Below are positions 14,001 through 25,394 of a stretch of DNA of 64,000 nt, one piece after another; position 1 is the first letter of the stretch, and each line of letters starts with the position of its first letter. The notes under the pieces are model-generated. The model had not been told where the DNA came from. It saw only the letters and a program-made list of their open reading frames with translations, and ran no database searches. The DNA lies in contig NC_069132.1 of the NCBI RefSeq assembly GCF_026914265.1, forward strand, positions 34,962,932 through 35,026,931, written 5' to 3'. The DNA is from Mya arenaria. Taxonomy: Eukaryota > Mollusca > Bivalvia > Myida > Myidae. A program made the position numbers and the translations under genes.

Positions 14001-16637
14001 CAGTAACTTGAAAACTACTAGATGGAATTTCATAAAACTTCATACAATGATAAATCATAATGAGAGGCGGCATTCGGGGGTATTAATCACCTTCAGTGAT
14101 AGCTCTAGTTTAACTTAAATTTTGAGAAAAACCTGTGAACTCTTTGGATATTCCCAGCAAAATTGGTTCACATGTAAACAATGACTAGGCACGTAGGATT
14201 ATTATAAAAATTCACTCATGCTATGATATATTTTGAGTTATACCCTGTATATATATGAAAAAAATGGATGAAGGTTCACCTCCGAAGCTATAGACATTGC
14301 CAGCAGAATTGCTGTCCTTCATGAAATGACAGGATTTTCCCAAGGACCAGAAGTCTCAGTGTAGAATTGTGATGCTCTGCTTGGAGTTTTAGTTAATGTT
14401 TTATATTTGACAAATGCAGGTCTCGGACCGTGGGGGTCGCGCTTGGGAACTTGAACCACCGCCACCAGAAATGCCATCCTTCATGAAGAGACAAGACGCA
14501 CCCCAGGGCCAGAGGCCTCAAAGTAAGTTGCTTAAATTCTACTATATTACATGTGTGTCTTTCTGAAAGGTTGTTAAGTAATATGAATTGAATTCCAATA
14601 TTACCTCATGTGTTTAAGGTATTGTGAAAGCCTTGGTTTTGTCCTTGTCAGCTTTGTTTTGCACCCCAAAAACAGTTTTTTTAAGAAAATAAATTGAGGT
14701 ATAGTAATAGCCTAATTGTCATCCACGTTGTGCAAAAAGCTTTGCCAAAACTCACAATCCATTTAAGATATATAAATGAAACTTTGTTCACATGTTGCCT
14801 GTGACAATATTCACATGCATAGCAAGGCCTATAACTCTGACTTTTAATGAAACTTTATGCTCTTATTCTAATAATTGTTGAGTTATGCCCCTTTTTCGCC
14901 AAAAAGAAACCCCCCAAAAATTTATGATTGTTTTATTTTTTTGTCAGTTGGGTAAGACCAAACAAATTTATTGATTAATTGTGGCATAGTGATGATCATT
15001 TTAATCAATATTTCTAACAAATATTCAATAATTCCTTTGTATATTTTCCACAGGTTCACGAGGAGGTCGCGGTGGTCGGGGTGGTGGTTTTGACTCTGGA
15101 GGTCGGGGAGGCAAGGTGCAGGGGGGCTGGGACAACAACCGAGGGGACACAATGGGGGGTAACTGGAACCAGGGGGGTGGAGGATATGGCCGTCCCCAGT
15201 CTGCTACTGGAGGGTTCCAGGGAGGTAGGTTGTCTCCCTTTTTAGTAAAAATAATTGTGAGTTTTAGATTTAGAGTCTGACCAAAAAAGAGTTTTAAATC
15301 ACAGGCCATTTTGGCCTGAGAATTCAAAAATAAAAATTGAAAGACCATTCTGTTACAGATTTTTATTATACAATGCCCAAAAAGTACAAGAATTTCCGTA
15401 GGACAAATAGAGATATTTTAAGTGCAAGGCCTTTCAGCATGCACATTTTGCACTGACTGAGTTTGTATGGTGGAAACATCTTGACATGACTAGATTATTT
15501 TGCACTAATTTAGGTGTTTTTAAAAAAATACAGTAAAACTGCGATCGCTCGAGAATGCCTAGTCCCAAGCTAAAGCCCCGAGTGATCCCATGTTTCAAAT
15601 GACCCAAATGTGAAATGAAAAAATGCAATCAATGGTGAATAAATAGCAAGGTTTATTTTTACAAAAAAGCACATTTTCTCGATAAGCGTCATTGGAATAT
15701 GACCGTGCATATTTAAGTCAGACTTAAGTTTTGCAAATTCAAGGATGGATGATTTGCGCATCATGTCTGTCTAGCTGAACTGTTGATTCATAATATCAAT
15801 ATAGATCAGTGTAGTAGGGGTTTATTCAATTGTTTATTTCTCATTTACATTTCTCACAATTAGAATCATATCATTAACTTCTCACAATTTCCGTCTCAAA
15901 TACCGTTGTCAAGTAAATAGCAAACATGCGTAATTGGTGTTATTTTTTTTTCACATCTCATCAAATTCTTTTCATCTGTCATTGCAATATTTAAAGCTTG
16001 TGAACATTTTAATGCCTGACAATTGTTTGTTTATTTTGGAACATGCATTTGAGAAATGTGCGAATGTATGACCTTGAGGTAATCATAAGGTTTTGCACAT
16101 GATTTGTATATTAGGGACTGGCAAGTGTGCTTGAGTCCTTGACTTATTTATGTTTCACTCCAGCATATTTTATATAAAAAAAGAAGGAATAATGGTTGGG
16201 ACTAAGCCCGGAGCTTGATTGATCCAGTTGATCGTATGACAGCCTGTTTGAATGATCTCAGTTTTACTATACAGCTTGAGCTTGGAATGAAGGCTTTGAA
16301 TCAATGACAGTTTATAAATTAGGTATGACTAGGTAACACTGTCATATGGCATTAATTTTTTTGGCCTTGTTTAAATTGTCAAATTTTTCAGGATATACCT
16401 ACCTGTTACTTTCCTTATCTAATAGGTGGTGGCTACCAAGGTGATGCAAGTTTCCAAGGCGGTGGCTACCAGGGAGGTGGTGGTGGTTACCAAGGAGGAG
16501 GTGGTGGTTACCAAGGCGGTGGGAGAGGTGGTCAACAAGATGGCAGTTATGGCCGTGGTGGAGGGGGTCAAGGGGGCCCAAGAGGAGGAAGAGGGGGGCG
16601 GGGAGGGAGAGGGGGTAGGGACAGAGGCAGGAACTGA
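5076..16637 (+). CDS. FAM98: FAM98 family protein, 467 aa, 11 exons
   Basis: FAM98 proteins belong to the tRNA-splicing ligase complex with RTCB and DDX1, and FAM98A is a PRMT1 substrate (established for vertebrates). Exons: 5076-5119, 7751-7956, 8323-8400, 8906-9006, 9791-9901, 10473-10667, 11008-11107, 12009-12091, 14420-14522, 15054-15224, 16426-16637. All borders are GT/AG and the frame closes at 468 codons. The start MDTYADILDSLEDLGYDG matches the family N-terminus. FPKPPANINAFQ (about 155-167), LLKRLDVTIQSF (about 227-238), and EPPPPEMPSFMKRQD mark the FAM98 domain. Residues 341-467 are Gly-rich with RGG and GGGYQGG runs, likely an RNA-binding tail and arginine-methylation target. Several introns hold decayed copies of neighbouring exon edges, and exon 1 is duplicated in intron 4. 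The length is close to the human paralogues. Confidence 0.95.
5235..5509. mobile_element. PIF/Harbinger-like MITE in FAM98 intron 1
   Basis: Terminal inverted repeats begin TGCACCAGTCAATTG and run for about 23 bp with one mismatch. The 275-bp element is flanked by TTA on both sides (5232-5234 and 5510-5512), the 3-bp target duplication expected of PIF/Harbinger. It is strikingly GC-rich compared with its surroundings. It has no transposase, and the short open frames inside are incidental. Confidence 0.7.
5516..5698. mobile_element. Candidate solo LTR (fossil) beside the Harbinger-like MITE
   Basis: A 183-bp segment begins TG and ends CA, contains a CCAAT-type box near its left end and an AATAAA-like signal in its right third, and is flanked by TTACAC on both sides (5510-5515 and 5699-5704). 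This is the pattern of a solo long terminal repeat of a retroviral-kin element. No internal region is present. The short length and the lack of a recognised family keep confidence moderate; a non-autonomous DNA element is the alternative. The intact 6-bp duplications suggest it is not very old. Confidence 0.45.
6474..7105. repeat. Bivalve interspersed element with internal ~161-bp tandem units
   Basis: The ends are inverted: 'atgcccccacaaagtgg' at the left and 'gaagtgggggcatcc' followed by 'tcctatggacacatttctag' at the right. Inside, a unit starting 'atctaattcttgaaaa' recurs at about 6566, 6727 and 6888. The left end has ACGT-rich simple repeats ('gtacgtacgt'). There is no coding capacity, so it is a non-autonomous repeat. 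Confidence 0.65.
8364..8570 (+). repeat. Three-copy tandem duplication of the FAM98 exon 3 tail and donor
   Basis: The last 36 bases of exon 3 plus the start of intron 3 appear three times. The shared 'acaaaacatg' starts at 8373, 8444 and 8508, giving spacings of 71 and 64. The intronic copies have drifted. In copy 2 the GT donor is gone (CTTAGCAC); in copy 3 it is displaced (CCTACAGTAGGTAAC). Confidence 0.8.
9090..9378 (+). repeat. Duplicated FAM98 promoter plus exon 1 inside FAM98 intron 4
   Basis: This 289-bp block matches 4963-5250 with five substitutions and one single-base indel by my count. It carries 113 bases of upstream sequence, an intact copy of coding exon 1 (9204-9247, one silent Tyr change) and its GTAAAT donor. 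Spliced to exon 5, exon 1b would be out of frame, because exon 1 ends in phase 2 and exon 5 needs phase 0. A normal protein is therefore not expected, though the copied promoter could start internal transcripts. The copy ends inside the first 16 bases of the MITE terminal repeat. Confidence 0.93.
9918..10547 (+). repeat. Decayed tandem copies of the FAM98 exon 6 head filling intron 5
   Basis: Exon 6 contains 'ggaaaaccccttcttaaagt' then 'gaggctttcagacaatca'. Related blocks precede it near 9945 ('gaaaacccattctcaaaatg'), 10072 ('ctttctcaaagtgaagttgt'), 10160 ('aacccccacctcaaagtgag'), 10218 ('gaaacccttccttgaattga'), 10331 ('ggaatccccttattaaagtg') and 10420 ('gaaaaccccacctcaaagtg'). Some also keep 'aaggaagtgatg', like the exon start 'caaagaagttatg'. 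Most of the 571-bp intron is thus derived from, or shares origin with, exon 6. Spacing is irregular. Confidence 0.75.
12494..14109. repeat. Composite bivalve repeat with five to six ~145-bp tandem units, FAM98 intron 8
   Basis: The left end 'tacccccgacaaacgaag' and right end 'cattcgggggtattaatcac' are inverted relatives. It contains GGTCGGTC runs near 12550. A unit with 'gaggaagtgcagtg' and 'gagcataacttgaaaactat' repeats at about 13317, 13461, 13605, 13751 and 13899. About 660 bp of unrelated AT-rich sequence (about 12608-13268) splits the first unit and looks like a later insertion. No coding capacity is seen. Confidence 0.65.
14262..14365 (+). pseudogene. Ghost copy of FAM98 exon 9 in intron 8
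   Basis: The block reads like exon 9 with many changes: 'gccagcagaattgctgtcct', then 'tcatgaaatgacagga', then 'cccaaggaccagaagtctca'. The exon has 'gccaccagaaatgccatcct', 'tcatgaagagacaaga' and 'ccccagggccagaggcctca'. It lies just upstream of the real exon and lacks a good acceptor, so I read it as a decayed tandem exon duplication, not an alternative exon. Confidence 0.75.
15531..16269. mobile_element. Pogo/Tigger-like non-autonomous DNA transposon, FAM98 intron 10
   Basis: The ends CAGTAAAACTGCGATC and GATCTCAGTTTTACT are inverted repeats, flanked by TA (15529-15530 and 16270-16271). CAGT ends with a TA target are typical of the pogo branch of Tc1/mariner. The 739-bp interior shows no transposase frame. 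Confidence 0.55.
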
Positions 16638-16910
16638 CAGGAATAGTTTTTCACTGCAAATGATTATGAACTGGGTACTTTGTTTGGAAATACTTGTAAA
16701 TGATTCACAACATTTGTGTTTGAATTGCAAAAGGCAATTTAAGTTCAAGAAGTGTTCGACAAGACTTACCTTTTAAATGCTTGTTATGTTAACTGCTTCA
16801 CTTTTGTGTAGCTTTAATTACCTTGTTTTAAATGATTTAACTGTTGATGTTGCAACCAATAAGGCTCTCTGTATTTACTAATATTGGTAATAACATCTAT
16901 AGTATCTTGC

Positions 16911-16916
16911 AATAAA
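16911..16916 (+). terminator. FAM98 polyadenylation signal AATAAA
   Basis: A canonical hexamer lies about 275 bases after the TGA stop, at the end of an AT-rich 3' UTR. It is the first AATAAA after the stop. Confidence 0.7.
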
Positions 16917-16929
16917 CTAGCTACTAGTA

Positions 16930-19550
16930 TTTCAACATGTCTACATTAGACTAAATCTACTAGTCAGTGTTGTTATTTTTTCTTAACTTCTGCCTACATT
17001 TGTTGTATGAAGTATTGATGGTAGCTTCTTGAAAAGAAAAAGTTGGTAGAAAAATGGGCAATTGTGCAAAAATGACCGCCTTAAGTTGTTTTAATAACGA
17101 AATTCAACATGAGATGTTTGTAAAACATGTACATGTATGCCCTCTTATAAGAGGCAGCCAATGATTCATTTTGCATTAATTGTTTGTGAGTTGTTTAGGT
17201 TTATGACCAACATCGCTTCCAAGGATGAAGATATTTGATATAGTCATTGACCAGTTCTAAATGTTGTTATAAGAATAAGTGAGTAATAGTTTACATAAAA
17301 ACATGAATGCATCCTCCTTACAACAGTGAATCAGTTAAATGGGAAATATGAAGTTACAAATATGGGCAATGCAATGTATACAGATAACTGCTAGCAGGTC
17401 AAATAAGGTAGTAATCAATATTCATGATAATATGACAATGGCGAAATTTTACTTTAAAACATTGTAAACACAACAAAATACATGTACCTGTTTTGAATGA
17501 TGGCAATGACTGGTCAGTCTGGTGAATTTGACCTTTGATCTGTTAATGCAAACATCAATAGGGCTATATAGGTCATGGCTAACCTCCCCACCAAGTTTGT
17601 GGACCATAGGTCCAAGCATTGTCTTTATATTGAACAGAAAAGGTTTTGATGTTCAGCGTCACTCACTTTGACATGCTGCCCACCATAACAATAGGGTTTA
17701 TCTTTACCCTCCTACCCGGTTTGGACCTAAGGCCCAATCATACTCGGGTAATCAATCGGACACGCTTTTTGTGTTCAGGGTCACTGTAACCTTTGACTTA
17801 CTGATCTCAATAGGCGTCATCTGCTTCGCATGACCATCCTCTACTAAATTGAAAGACATTGTGCACAAGCATTCAGTAGTAATTTGGACAAGGTTTGGTC
17901 TTCCGACACACGTAACGACATGTGCAAAGCCGTATTCAAAATGGTGGGAGGCTAATAAAGTAAGGTAAGTCACTGAAAACTAATTAATATATGTCAAGTA
18001 TGTGCGAGTTGTTGACCTTGAGGTTAAGGACAAAGACGGATGTACACAAAAGATTCATGTACATGACGGACAAAAATTTACCACTCGCATCTAAGATGTT
18101 TATGGCGGAATGTAGATTTTATATGTTCGATTATTTTAGAGCGTATGTGTTTGTTTTTAAGAGAAAAGTGTCAAGGAACTGTCTTAGCCTTGGCGTCGTC
18201 ACCTTGGCGTCGTCATCATCGGTGTACAACACTTGACTCTTGCTCACGTCTTAAAAACAACTTACAAAATATTCAAATGAACCTTGGTGCTTATCCTGCA
18301 CGAGACAATAATCACATTGAGGCAAATTTCCATACCTCTGACTTTAATACTTTTTTAGTGTAGTGCCTATTTCCATTGTAACAACAACAGACGAGCGTTT
18401 GTGTTCGCTCCGTGGCACTCTTGTTAAATTCATTAAGGTCAAGGTCAGACTCACCGCTCCGCGGCACTATTGTTAAATTCATTAAGGTCAAGGTCAGACT
18501 CACCGCTCCGCGGCACTCTTGTTAAATTCATTAAGGTCAAGGTCAAGCTGACTGAACATGTTGACAGCCCACATAGAAATATAACACATTGATGGTAGAG
18601 CATTTAAATGCATACATCATCGATATAAATGGGGCAGTGTTTAATGTTGATAGTGATCTTTCTTTACATAAAGGCCATTGCCATGAAACCTGGAGTTTTC
18701 TCGAAAGCAACTCTGAAAAACACGAGACAAATAAATGCCTCAGGTAGATAGCGTGGTTTCTATATGAATGCATGTCTCTATGTCTGTATACATATATTAT
18801 CAATGTTTCAAGTGTTTAAGTAATTTAGCTGAAAAAATGGTATTTGAACTGCTTGAAACGGTGATATTCCAAATTGATATTACCCATTATTTAACATATT
18901 TACATGCATCAAGTATAATTGTTGAATCAGAGACTCGGGAGGGCAAACATGGAGAGTATAATTATATCTATCCTTGAGGTAAAGGACAGACACAGATGTA
19001 GGACATCAAGTACGTTGGACTGAAGGAGGTCGATATTGCTTCATCGGATCGATTAATCACCATATCGATCTCAGTGAGGTGCAATAATTGTTGAATGTAT
19101 TTATTCACACAAAAATACGTACATGTATATTTATTTTGTTTCAATAATATACACATTTAAAAAAATGTTAAAGAGCAAATCGGTTGATTTGGTCAGATCA
19201 CGTATATTAAATATAAATCGACCTAAAAACTAAAAGAATCCTTTGCATGGCTAATACCTCAATTAACAATGTACGTGTATATAATTTCACGGCACTTGAC
19301 ATATCACAAGAAAAACATAACCTTCAAGCACAGATACACACTTATTGGTCATACAGTCAATTTAAAAACTTTAAATACGAGATCCTTATTGCAGAAAATG
19401 ATGATGAACATGTTCATGTTCAAGTGTCAATAAAACTACAGCCGCACCCCAGGGAATGTCTGGCAATGGCACTTGTGAAATGTAAGGAACACTTGAAATG
19501 TTCAGTGTTCATGTACTGTATCACTAGAAGGCATTGTAGCAGGTATATGG
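16930..19550. other. Convergent intergenic region, FAM98 to EF-hand gene
   Basis: No gene is recognised here. A degraded interspersed repeat with GGTCAC and TTTGACTTACTGATC motifs occupies about 17500-17960. A short 49-bp tandem repeat follows at 18407. An open frame at 17991-18236 has no family features. Downstream AT-rich sequence probably includes the 3' UTR of the EF-hand gene, with AATAAA on the minus strand near 19130. Confidence 0.5.
18407..18547. repeat. 49-bp tandem repeat, 2.9 copies
   Basis: The unit begins 'gctccgcggcactattgtta' and ends 'ggtcaaggtcagactcacc'. Copies start at 18407, 18456 and 18505 and are nearly identical, so the array is recent. Confidence 0.9.
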
Positions 19551-21676
19551 TCAGTCTTTATTCGTCATCATCCGCACAAACTCTGCAATATAAAATTGTG
19601 AAAGAAGTATACAGATTTACAAACATTACGTTGTACATGTATCTACCATTTATTAACTAAATGTGAAAGCTAATCTTATTAAGTAAAACTACACCCTCTT
19701 CATAAACAATATGCCCATCTTCGCCAAATTACTCATCTCGCATTCAAAGCTGATTGTCGCCGTCGACCAAAATTCACCGACATAGCTATCTGTCCGTTGA
19801 CTTCTGTTGTAGCTTCTCTGTCCTTCACAAACTAACAATTAAGTGAACTGGTCGCATACATAACCAGGTAATACAAACTCACCTTGGGTTATCTAACCGT
19901 CAACGTCGGCCCTTATTCATTTTCAAGGTTCGCCGTCTGTCCGTCGCCGACGACATCTTTACTCGACGCCATCGGCCCAAACTCACCTTCACATCAGTTA
20001 AGCCCGTCGCCATTTATATACATGCTTGTTGCTGTTGGCCCAAAATTACCACCATAACTGATCTGTCCGTCGCCGACGACATAATTATACACTCATTGCC
20101 ATCGGCCCAAACTTACCATCATAACTGATCTGTCCGTCGCCGACGACATAATTATACACTCATTGCCATCGGCCCAAACTAACCATCATAACTGATCTGT
20201 CCGTCGCCGACGACATAATTATACACTCATTGCAATCGGCCCAAACTAACCATTATAACTGATCTGTCCGTCGCCGACGACATAAATATACACTCATTGC
20301 CATCGGCCCAAACTTACCATCATAACTGATCTGTCCGTCGCCGACGACATAATTATACACTCATTGCAATCGGCCCAAACTAACCATTATAACTGATCTG
20401 TCCGTCGCCGACGACATAATTATACACTCATTGCCATCGGCTCAAACTAACCATCATAACTGATCTGTCCGTCGCCGACGACATAATCATACACTCATTG
20501 CCATCGGCCCAAACTAACCATCATAACTGATCTGTCCGTCGCCGACGACATAATTATACACTCATTGCCATCGGCCCAAACTAACCATCATAACTGATCT
20601 GCCCGTCGCCGTCGATGTCGGCCTCCTTGAGCATCTCGAGCACCTCCTCGTCAGTCATTTCCTCCCCGAGGTTTATCATCACCTGGCGCAGCTCCGACAT
20701 CGAAATGTAGCCGTTACCGTCGTTGTCAAATACGCTGTATGGAGAGAATAAGGGCGGTGGATGCATTTTAAAGTACTGACAGCTGTCTACAACCTATATG
20801 TTCTATAAGGCGGCCGGGCAGATGGACTTAATAATCCCAAATCCTAAAAATATGCACTACCATCAAGAAAGTAGACCTCATGACAATTAACCGTGAAAAT
20901 TCTAAAATTTATATGACATTCATTTCTTTAATGTGCATTGCTTATATCCGAGAGAAAGCATTTTTTATTATGTATCCTACTTAAAGGCGTCCCTGAGATC
21001 ATCGTCAGCATTTTGTTCTGACGACCGCTTCTTCATCATCAAACAGAACTCGTCAAAGTCAATGGTCTTGTTGCCTGCAAAAGATTGCATTTATTTGACG
21101 TACTCGTGTATACACAATTTTCTTCATTTGCCTGAATGATATTCGTGTTTTGCCACACAAGTGTTATGTTGGAGTTTAGAAAAGATTTGACAGCCGGCAG
21201 AATTACAATAGTTTGGTAAACTTACTGATGCAGCTGTTTTTGTTAAAATCATTTTGGATAAAATATGTAGGCTAGTTTCTCCTTAGCACTCCTGAACAAC
21301 TTAAACACCGGAAAACTTTATTAACTATTCTCCATTTTAAGTTCAGTAAACTGAAATGAAGCTATCGATTCCCAGGCGTGCTTACCGTCCATGTCGACCT
21401 CGTTAATCATGTCAACGAGTTCCTGTTCGCTAGGGTCCTGTCCTAGTGACCTCATTACGGTGCCCAGCTCCTTGGTCGTGATTGTCCCATCCCCGTCCTT
21501 ATCAAACATGTCGAACGCCGACCGATACTCTGCGAAATATAGAACGAAATAGTTATACATCTAGTCAGGGAAGGGTTCTGAGTGACCCAGGTATCTCAAG
21601 CCAGTCCAACTCTTGTTTGTGTTCATTGACATTCCTGCCAGACGCACATCTCCAACACCATCGATGCTTTAGTGTG

Positions 21677-21708
<32 letters not shown>

Positions 21709-23584
21709 TGCGTGCGTGTGCGTGTGCGTGCGTGCGCGTGTGTGCGTGCGTGCGCGCGCGCGTGTGTTTGTGTGTGTGCCTGCTTGTGTTTTGCTGTTGG
21801 TGCGTGCGTCTAGAAGTGATGCGTGACAAACATTCCGAATGGCGTGACATATTCCATAGAAAGCACATACAAAATAACATATATCTTTTATACATTAAAA
21901 ACGTATCGGCTATATTTTAGTCGATATATTAACCATATCACCAACACCCTGTGGTTAAGTGTTATATAGGAAACGAAATCGAGTATTTAGGGGATTCGAT
22001 TTTGGAATAATAAAGGGTTAGGGTTAGACTGCGTTAGTCCTGAATCCCCACCGACATCTAAATAATGCGAAAATATTTCTTTTTGTCTTTGTCCTATATA
22101 TATATGTCTCTTTGAATATTGATCATTATCATTTTTCATACGCTTTATTTGGGCAAAAATAAACAGGTCTGTCAGAATAAAAAAAAACTCCTGTAGCTAT
22201 TGTCCCGATCAAACGTGGCATGCAAATATTTTGGCAATCAAAAGGGATACATGGCTGTGCTCTTCAAACAAACAAACTTTGATGACGCATGTAAATACTC
22301 ATGACCATAAACAGTTCTGAAATTTCAGACACAATTTAATAGCTATTCCATATATCTATCTTAACTACTCATGTTCGACCATAAATAACTCAGAGATGAA
22401 TACCAATGTATTGTTTACATTTGCGTTTTTGAATTGGAAGTAAATTATTTATTTTGGTTGCGTCACTTGATATTAATCAAATCATCTGGGTAGCCTTAAA
22501 CAATCAAACTCATCATAGCTAAGTGTATCAATTTACACCGACGACCATGGTGTCCATTGTCGTCTGAAAATTATTATTGCCATTTATGCATTCTTCGCTA
22601 AGTATTTTTATTTTTAGTTGTACTTTTGGATGTTTAAGTAAAACAATTGCTTACCGTCCCTTAACTCGTCTGTAATCTCAACTTTAGCCTGCAAGAAGAA
22701 AAACTAGACACTGGGGAAAATCGACGAGTTTATAGTGCTCTATTAAACATAGGCAGTTTTAGATGTATATATGTATGTTATGGAAAAAACCCCGAATTTT
22801 ATCACACTGAAATTGTCTGAAACAAAATGACTCTACATATCTACAGGCAGATCTACATGTACCTGCTAATGATGAATGCATGTCATGGAAATATTTTCCT
22901 CCAATTTGAAAATTCATAGTTTTACCACGTAATAAAGTGAAATTGAAAGTGACTGAAACTTTTACAGGAATATTTACATACATGCTATGATGTTTGCTTG
23001 GCATGGACATATTTTCTTCCCCCTTATAAACTTATAATTTTACACCGTATAAAATGATAATAAAAAATGAAACTTTAACATTCAGATCTATATTAAATGG
23101 GCTAATGCAAACATTTTTTTTTTAATTTCAATGCATTGTAATGTTTGACTGAAATGACTATGTCATGGAAACATCCGCCCGTTCAAAAAATTCATAATTT
23201 GACACCGAATAGAATTGACAGAAGAAAGATGACTAGTATAGCTTTGGCATATCTTAAATACCGTAAATATACGATGTATTATACTGTTATTATACGAGTA
23301 TTACGTGACATGATGTAAAATACTTATAATCGACCGTGATGCTGTAGAAATTTTAGTAAGAAAACAGTTAAACACAAAAAGGTGTACAGTTACTGTAATA
23401 AACCGAATCAGTTGTCATTTTACCCTTTTCCCCAAAATTACACGCATGTACGAGTGTTTATGTAACATTCATTTTATATTTAAAGATGCAGAGAACTTGA
23501 AAATGTAATGCATTATGTTCTGGCATTATTGTGACTCAATGTCAATATGATGTAAAACTAAAACAACATTTAATAACTTACCAT
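19551..23584 (-). CDS. Calmodulin/troponin-C-like protein, four canonical EF-hands, 151 aa
   Basis: This small cytosolic Ca2+ sensor is rebuilt from six coding exons: 23582-23584 (ATG only), 22655-22688, 21386-21529, 20981-21074, 20586-20734 and 19551-19582. The intron directly after ATG is the classic calmodulin layout. All borders are GT/AG and the frame closes at 152 codons. The loops [36 protein letters not shown] and [12 protein letters not shown] all keep acidic residues at positions 1, 3 and 12, except N5 or K6 variants in loop 2. The last exon adds only [10 protein letters not shown]. The sequence [20 protein letters not shown] is near calmodulin, but [18 protein letters not shown] and the linker [17 protein letters not shown] differ, so it is a paralogue or troponin C, not strict calmodulin. 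A second EF-hand gene lies upstream on the same strand. Intron 5 holds an array copied from exon 5. Confidence 0.92.
19730..20597 (-). repeat. 67-bp minisatellite derived from the exon 5 tail and splice donor
   Basis: Units start at 20061, 20128, 20195, 20262, 20329, 20396, 20463, 20530 and 20597, exactly 67 bp apart; older diverged units continue left to about 19730. The last unit runs into the coding exon. Read on the minus strand, each unit carries about 30 bases of exon tail (GGCGACGGACAGATCAG then TTATGATG), followed by the donor GTTAGT. The array therefore displays up to eight near-copies of the real donor. Use of any distal donor would read into an in-frame TAG right after SYDG. Confidence 0.92.
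21672..21779. repeat. TG/CGTG microsatellite in EF-hand gene intron 2
   Basis: This is a (TG)n run followed by (CGTG)n and mixed purine-pyrimidine alternation, a classic Z-DNA-prone tract. The long open frames across it are artefacts of the repeat. Confidence 0.95.
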
Positions 23585-25394
23585 GGTCGTGATAAGTCCC
23601 CTAGTTGCAACACACAGATGAAGAACTTTGAAAATGTCCGCCTAATCGTCCTAGTATCGACCGATATACCTGAGCCGGGTACAAATAAAGAAAGGTTTGT
23701 CAAGTTGAGGCTAATTTTTGCTACATTATCCAAATTGCCGTTAATTTCAGTAATAGACGACTAGTCCTGAAGAAACGCTCTGCGATTATTGCATTGATTG
23801 GCTTAACCTTGAATCTGCCGTTCGTCTATTAATATCCCAACATATACAGCCAATCTTTAAACGCAATAACATTTTGCTTTAAGATAAAGGCAAACAAACG
23901 CATTTTTATTTATCCCTTTAAGGTATTAGATCCATAAATAACCTAGATCTCTGATAACCCCTTTCACCTGTGCGGTAAATTTTGATGTCTGCATGGTGAC
24001 CATATATTATTTTGGCATCCCTTTCAATGGTATTTTCTTGCTGATATTAACTTAAATTTGAAATATATTCGTTATAGATAAAGTTAATACAGCTTGTAGC
24101 TTGCTCTTCATTTCAGCCGAAATTGAAATTTCGCAATCTTCTAAGGGTTTTTTACAACTTTTTTGAAAAAGGGTTAAAGTAATACACATATTTAAAATCA
24201 ATACATACACATGTATTTTAAACAAACATAAATTTTGAGTGATAAACTTTAAGAACTTACCAAATTATGTATTTATGGAAAAAAATCTTACTGATAACAA
24301 GATTGAAAACGTGTATTTAATAGCTATAAACGCACAAATGTTAAATGACTGGTTGATCCTCAAATATTTACAGTGATCAACTATCGTGTCATAAGGTAGA
24401 AATACCGCGTTTTCTGCACATTTCTTTCAAATCAAACACGGTATCCTTTATAAGAACCATTGCTTTTTCGATATTTATTCATCATTTTCGATAAATTAAA
24501 ACAATTATTATAAGTGTGGTGCATCACAATTGGGAAAATGAGTGCATCCTTAAGATTTTCTTTTTCTTTATTCTTTACGCAAAATCCTTCAAATGATACA
24601 CGGTCACCTGGCGTCCACAGTTTACAATATTATGTATCTGATTCCTTAACTGCACATCAATATACGTTGACGGTACTTAGGTAGTAAGGCACCTTTGAAA
24701 GAAACATGAGAATAGACAATTATCACCCGTCTATACCTATATAGGGAAATATGGTCACCTCAGTAACATACACAACACAGTATCAGGCTATTGACATTTT
24801 TTATTTTTCCATTTTTTTTTTCTCATAACAAAAGAAGTCGAAAAATAACACCGGTACCAGAACATAAACTGTTTGTATGTAAAGTCAGAAAACACAATTA
24901 TAGTGTAACATACTTACATCATAAAAAGAACAATTAATTTAAAAAACGATTATTTTGACACATATAAACATTTCAGTACGCACTTAAATGGTGTAACAAT
25001 ATAATAAATATCAACGAATGGCAGCTAAAATATCTGGCATTTGAACAATACACAATCATATGAGACAAATATGTAGATTTATTGCCGCAACAAATAATCC
25101 CGTATTTCAAACATAATAAGAAAACAATATAAAAGCTTATATACATATAAACTTAGCTTGAACTATTTAAAAGTAATCTTACCAGAATCATAATCCTTCA
25201 GTAACGATATTCTTATCATATTTCACAAGTGAGTAATGATAACAATGACATTCCCCGACAAGGTGCAATTATGATCATTTTAAAATAATTTTGTTCTTGA
25301 AGCGTTCAATATAGGACAATATTATTAAACATGACTTAAAGTTTAAACTTATTTATTTTACGACAATTGTGAAACAAGTTACTACAATATTATA
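23585..25394. other. Intergenic, between tandem EF-hand genes
   Basis: This is very AT-rich sequence between the start of one EF-hand gene and the 3' side of the next. It should include the promoter and 5' UTR of the 151-aa gene. I see no coding exon, RNA gene or clear repeat. Confidence 0.4.

Noticed and set aside
16399-16748. His/Leu-rich and Ser/Thr-rich antisense open frames
   Set aside because: Shadows of the Gly-rich FAM98 exon 11 in other frames.
17991-18236. 81-residue open frame as a gene
   Set aside because: No splice support, no recognisable domain, and composition like the flanking intergenic DNA.
19247-19660. 137-residue plus-strand open frame as a gene
   Set aside because: It overlaps on the opposite strand the last exon of the 151-aa EF-hand gene, which has a clear acceptor, in-phase [10 protein letters not shown] and a stop. 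The open frame has no family features.
21482-21920. Cys/Val-rich and His/Thr-rich open frames around 21.7 kb
   Set aside because: Pure translation of a TG/CGTG microsatellite.
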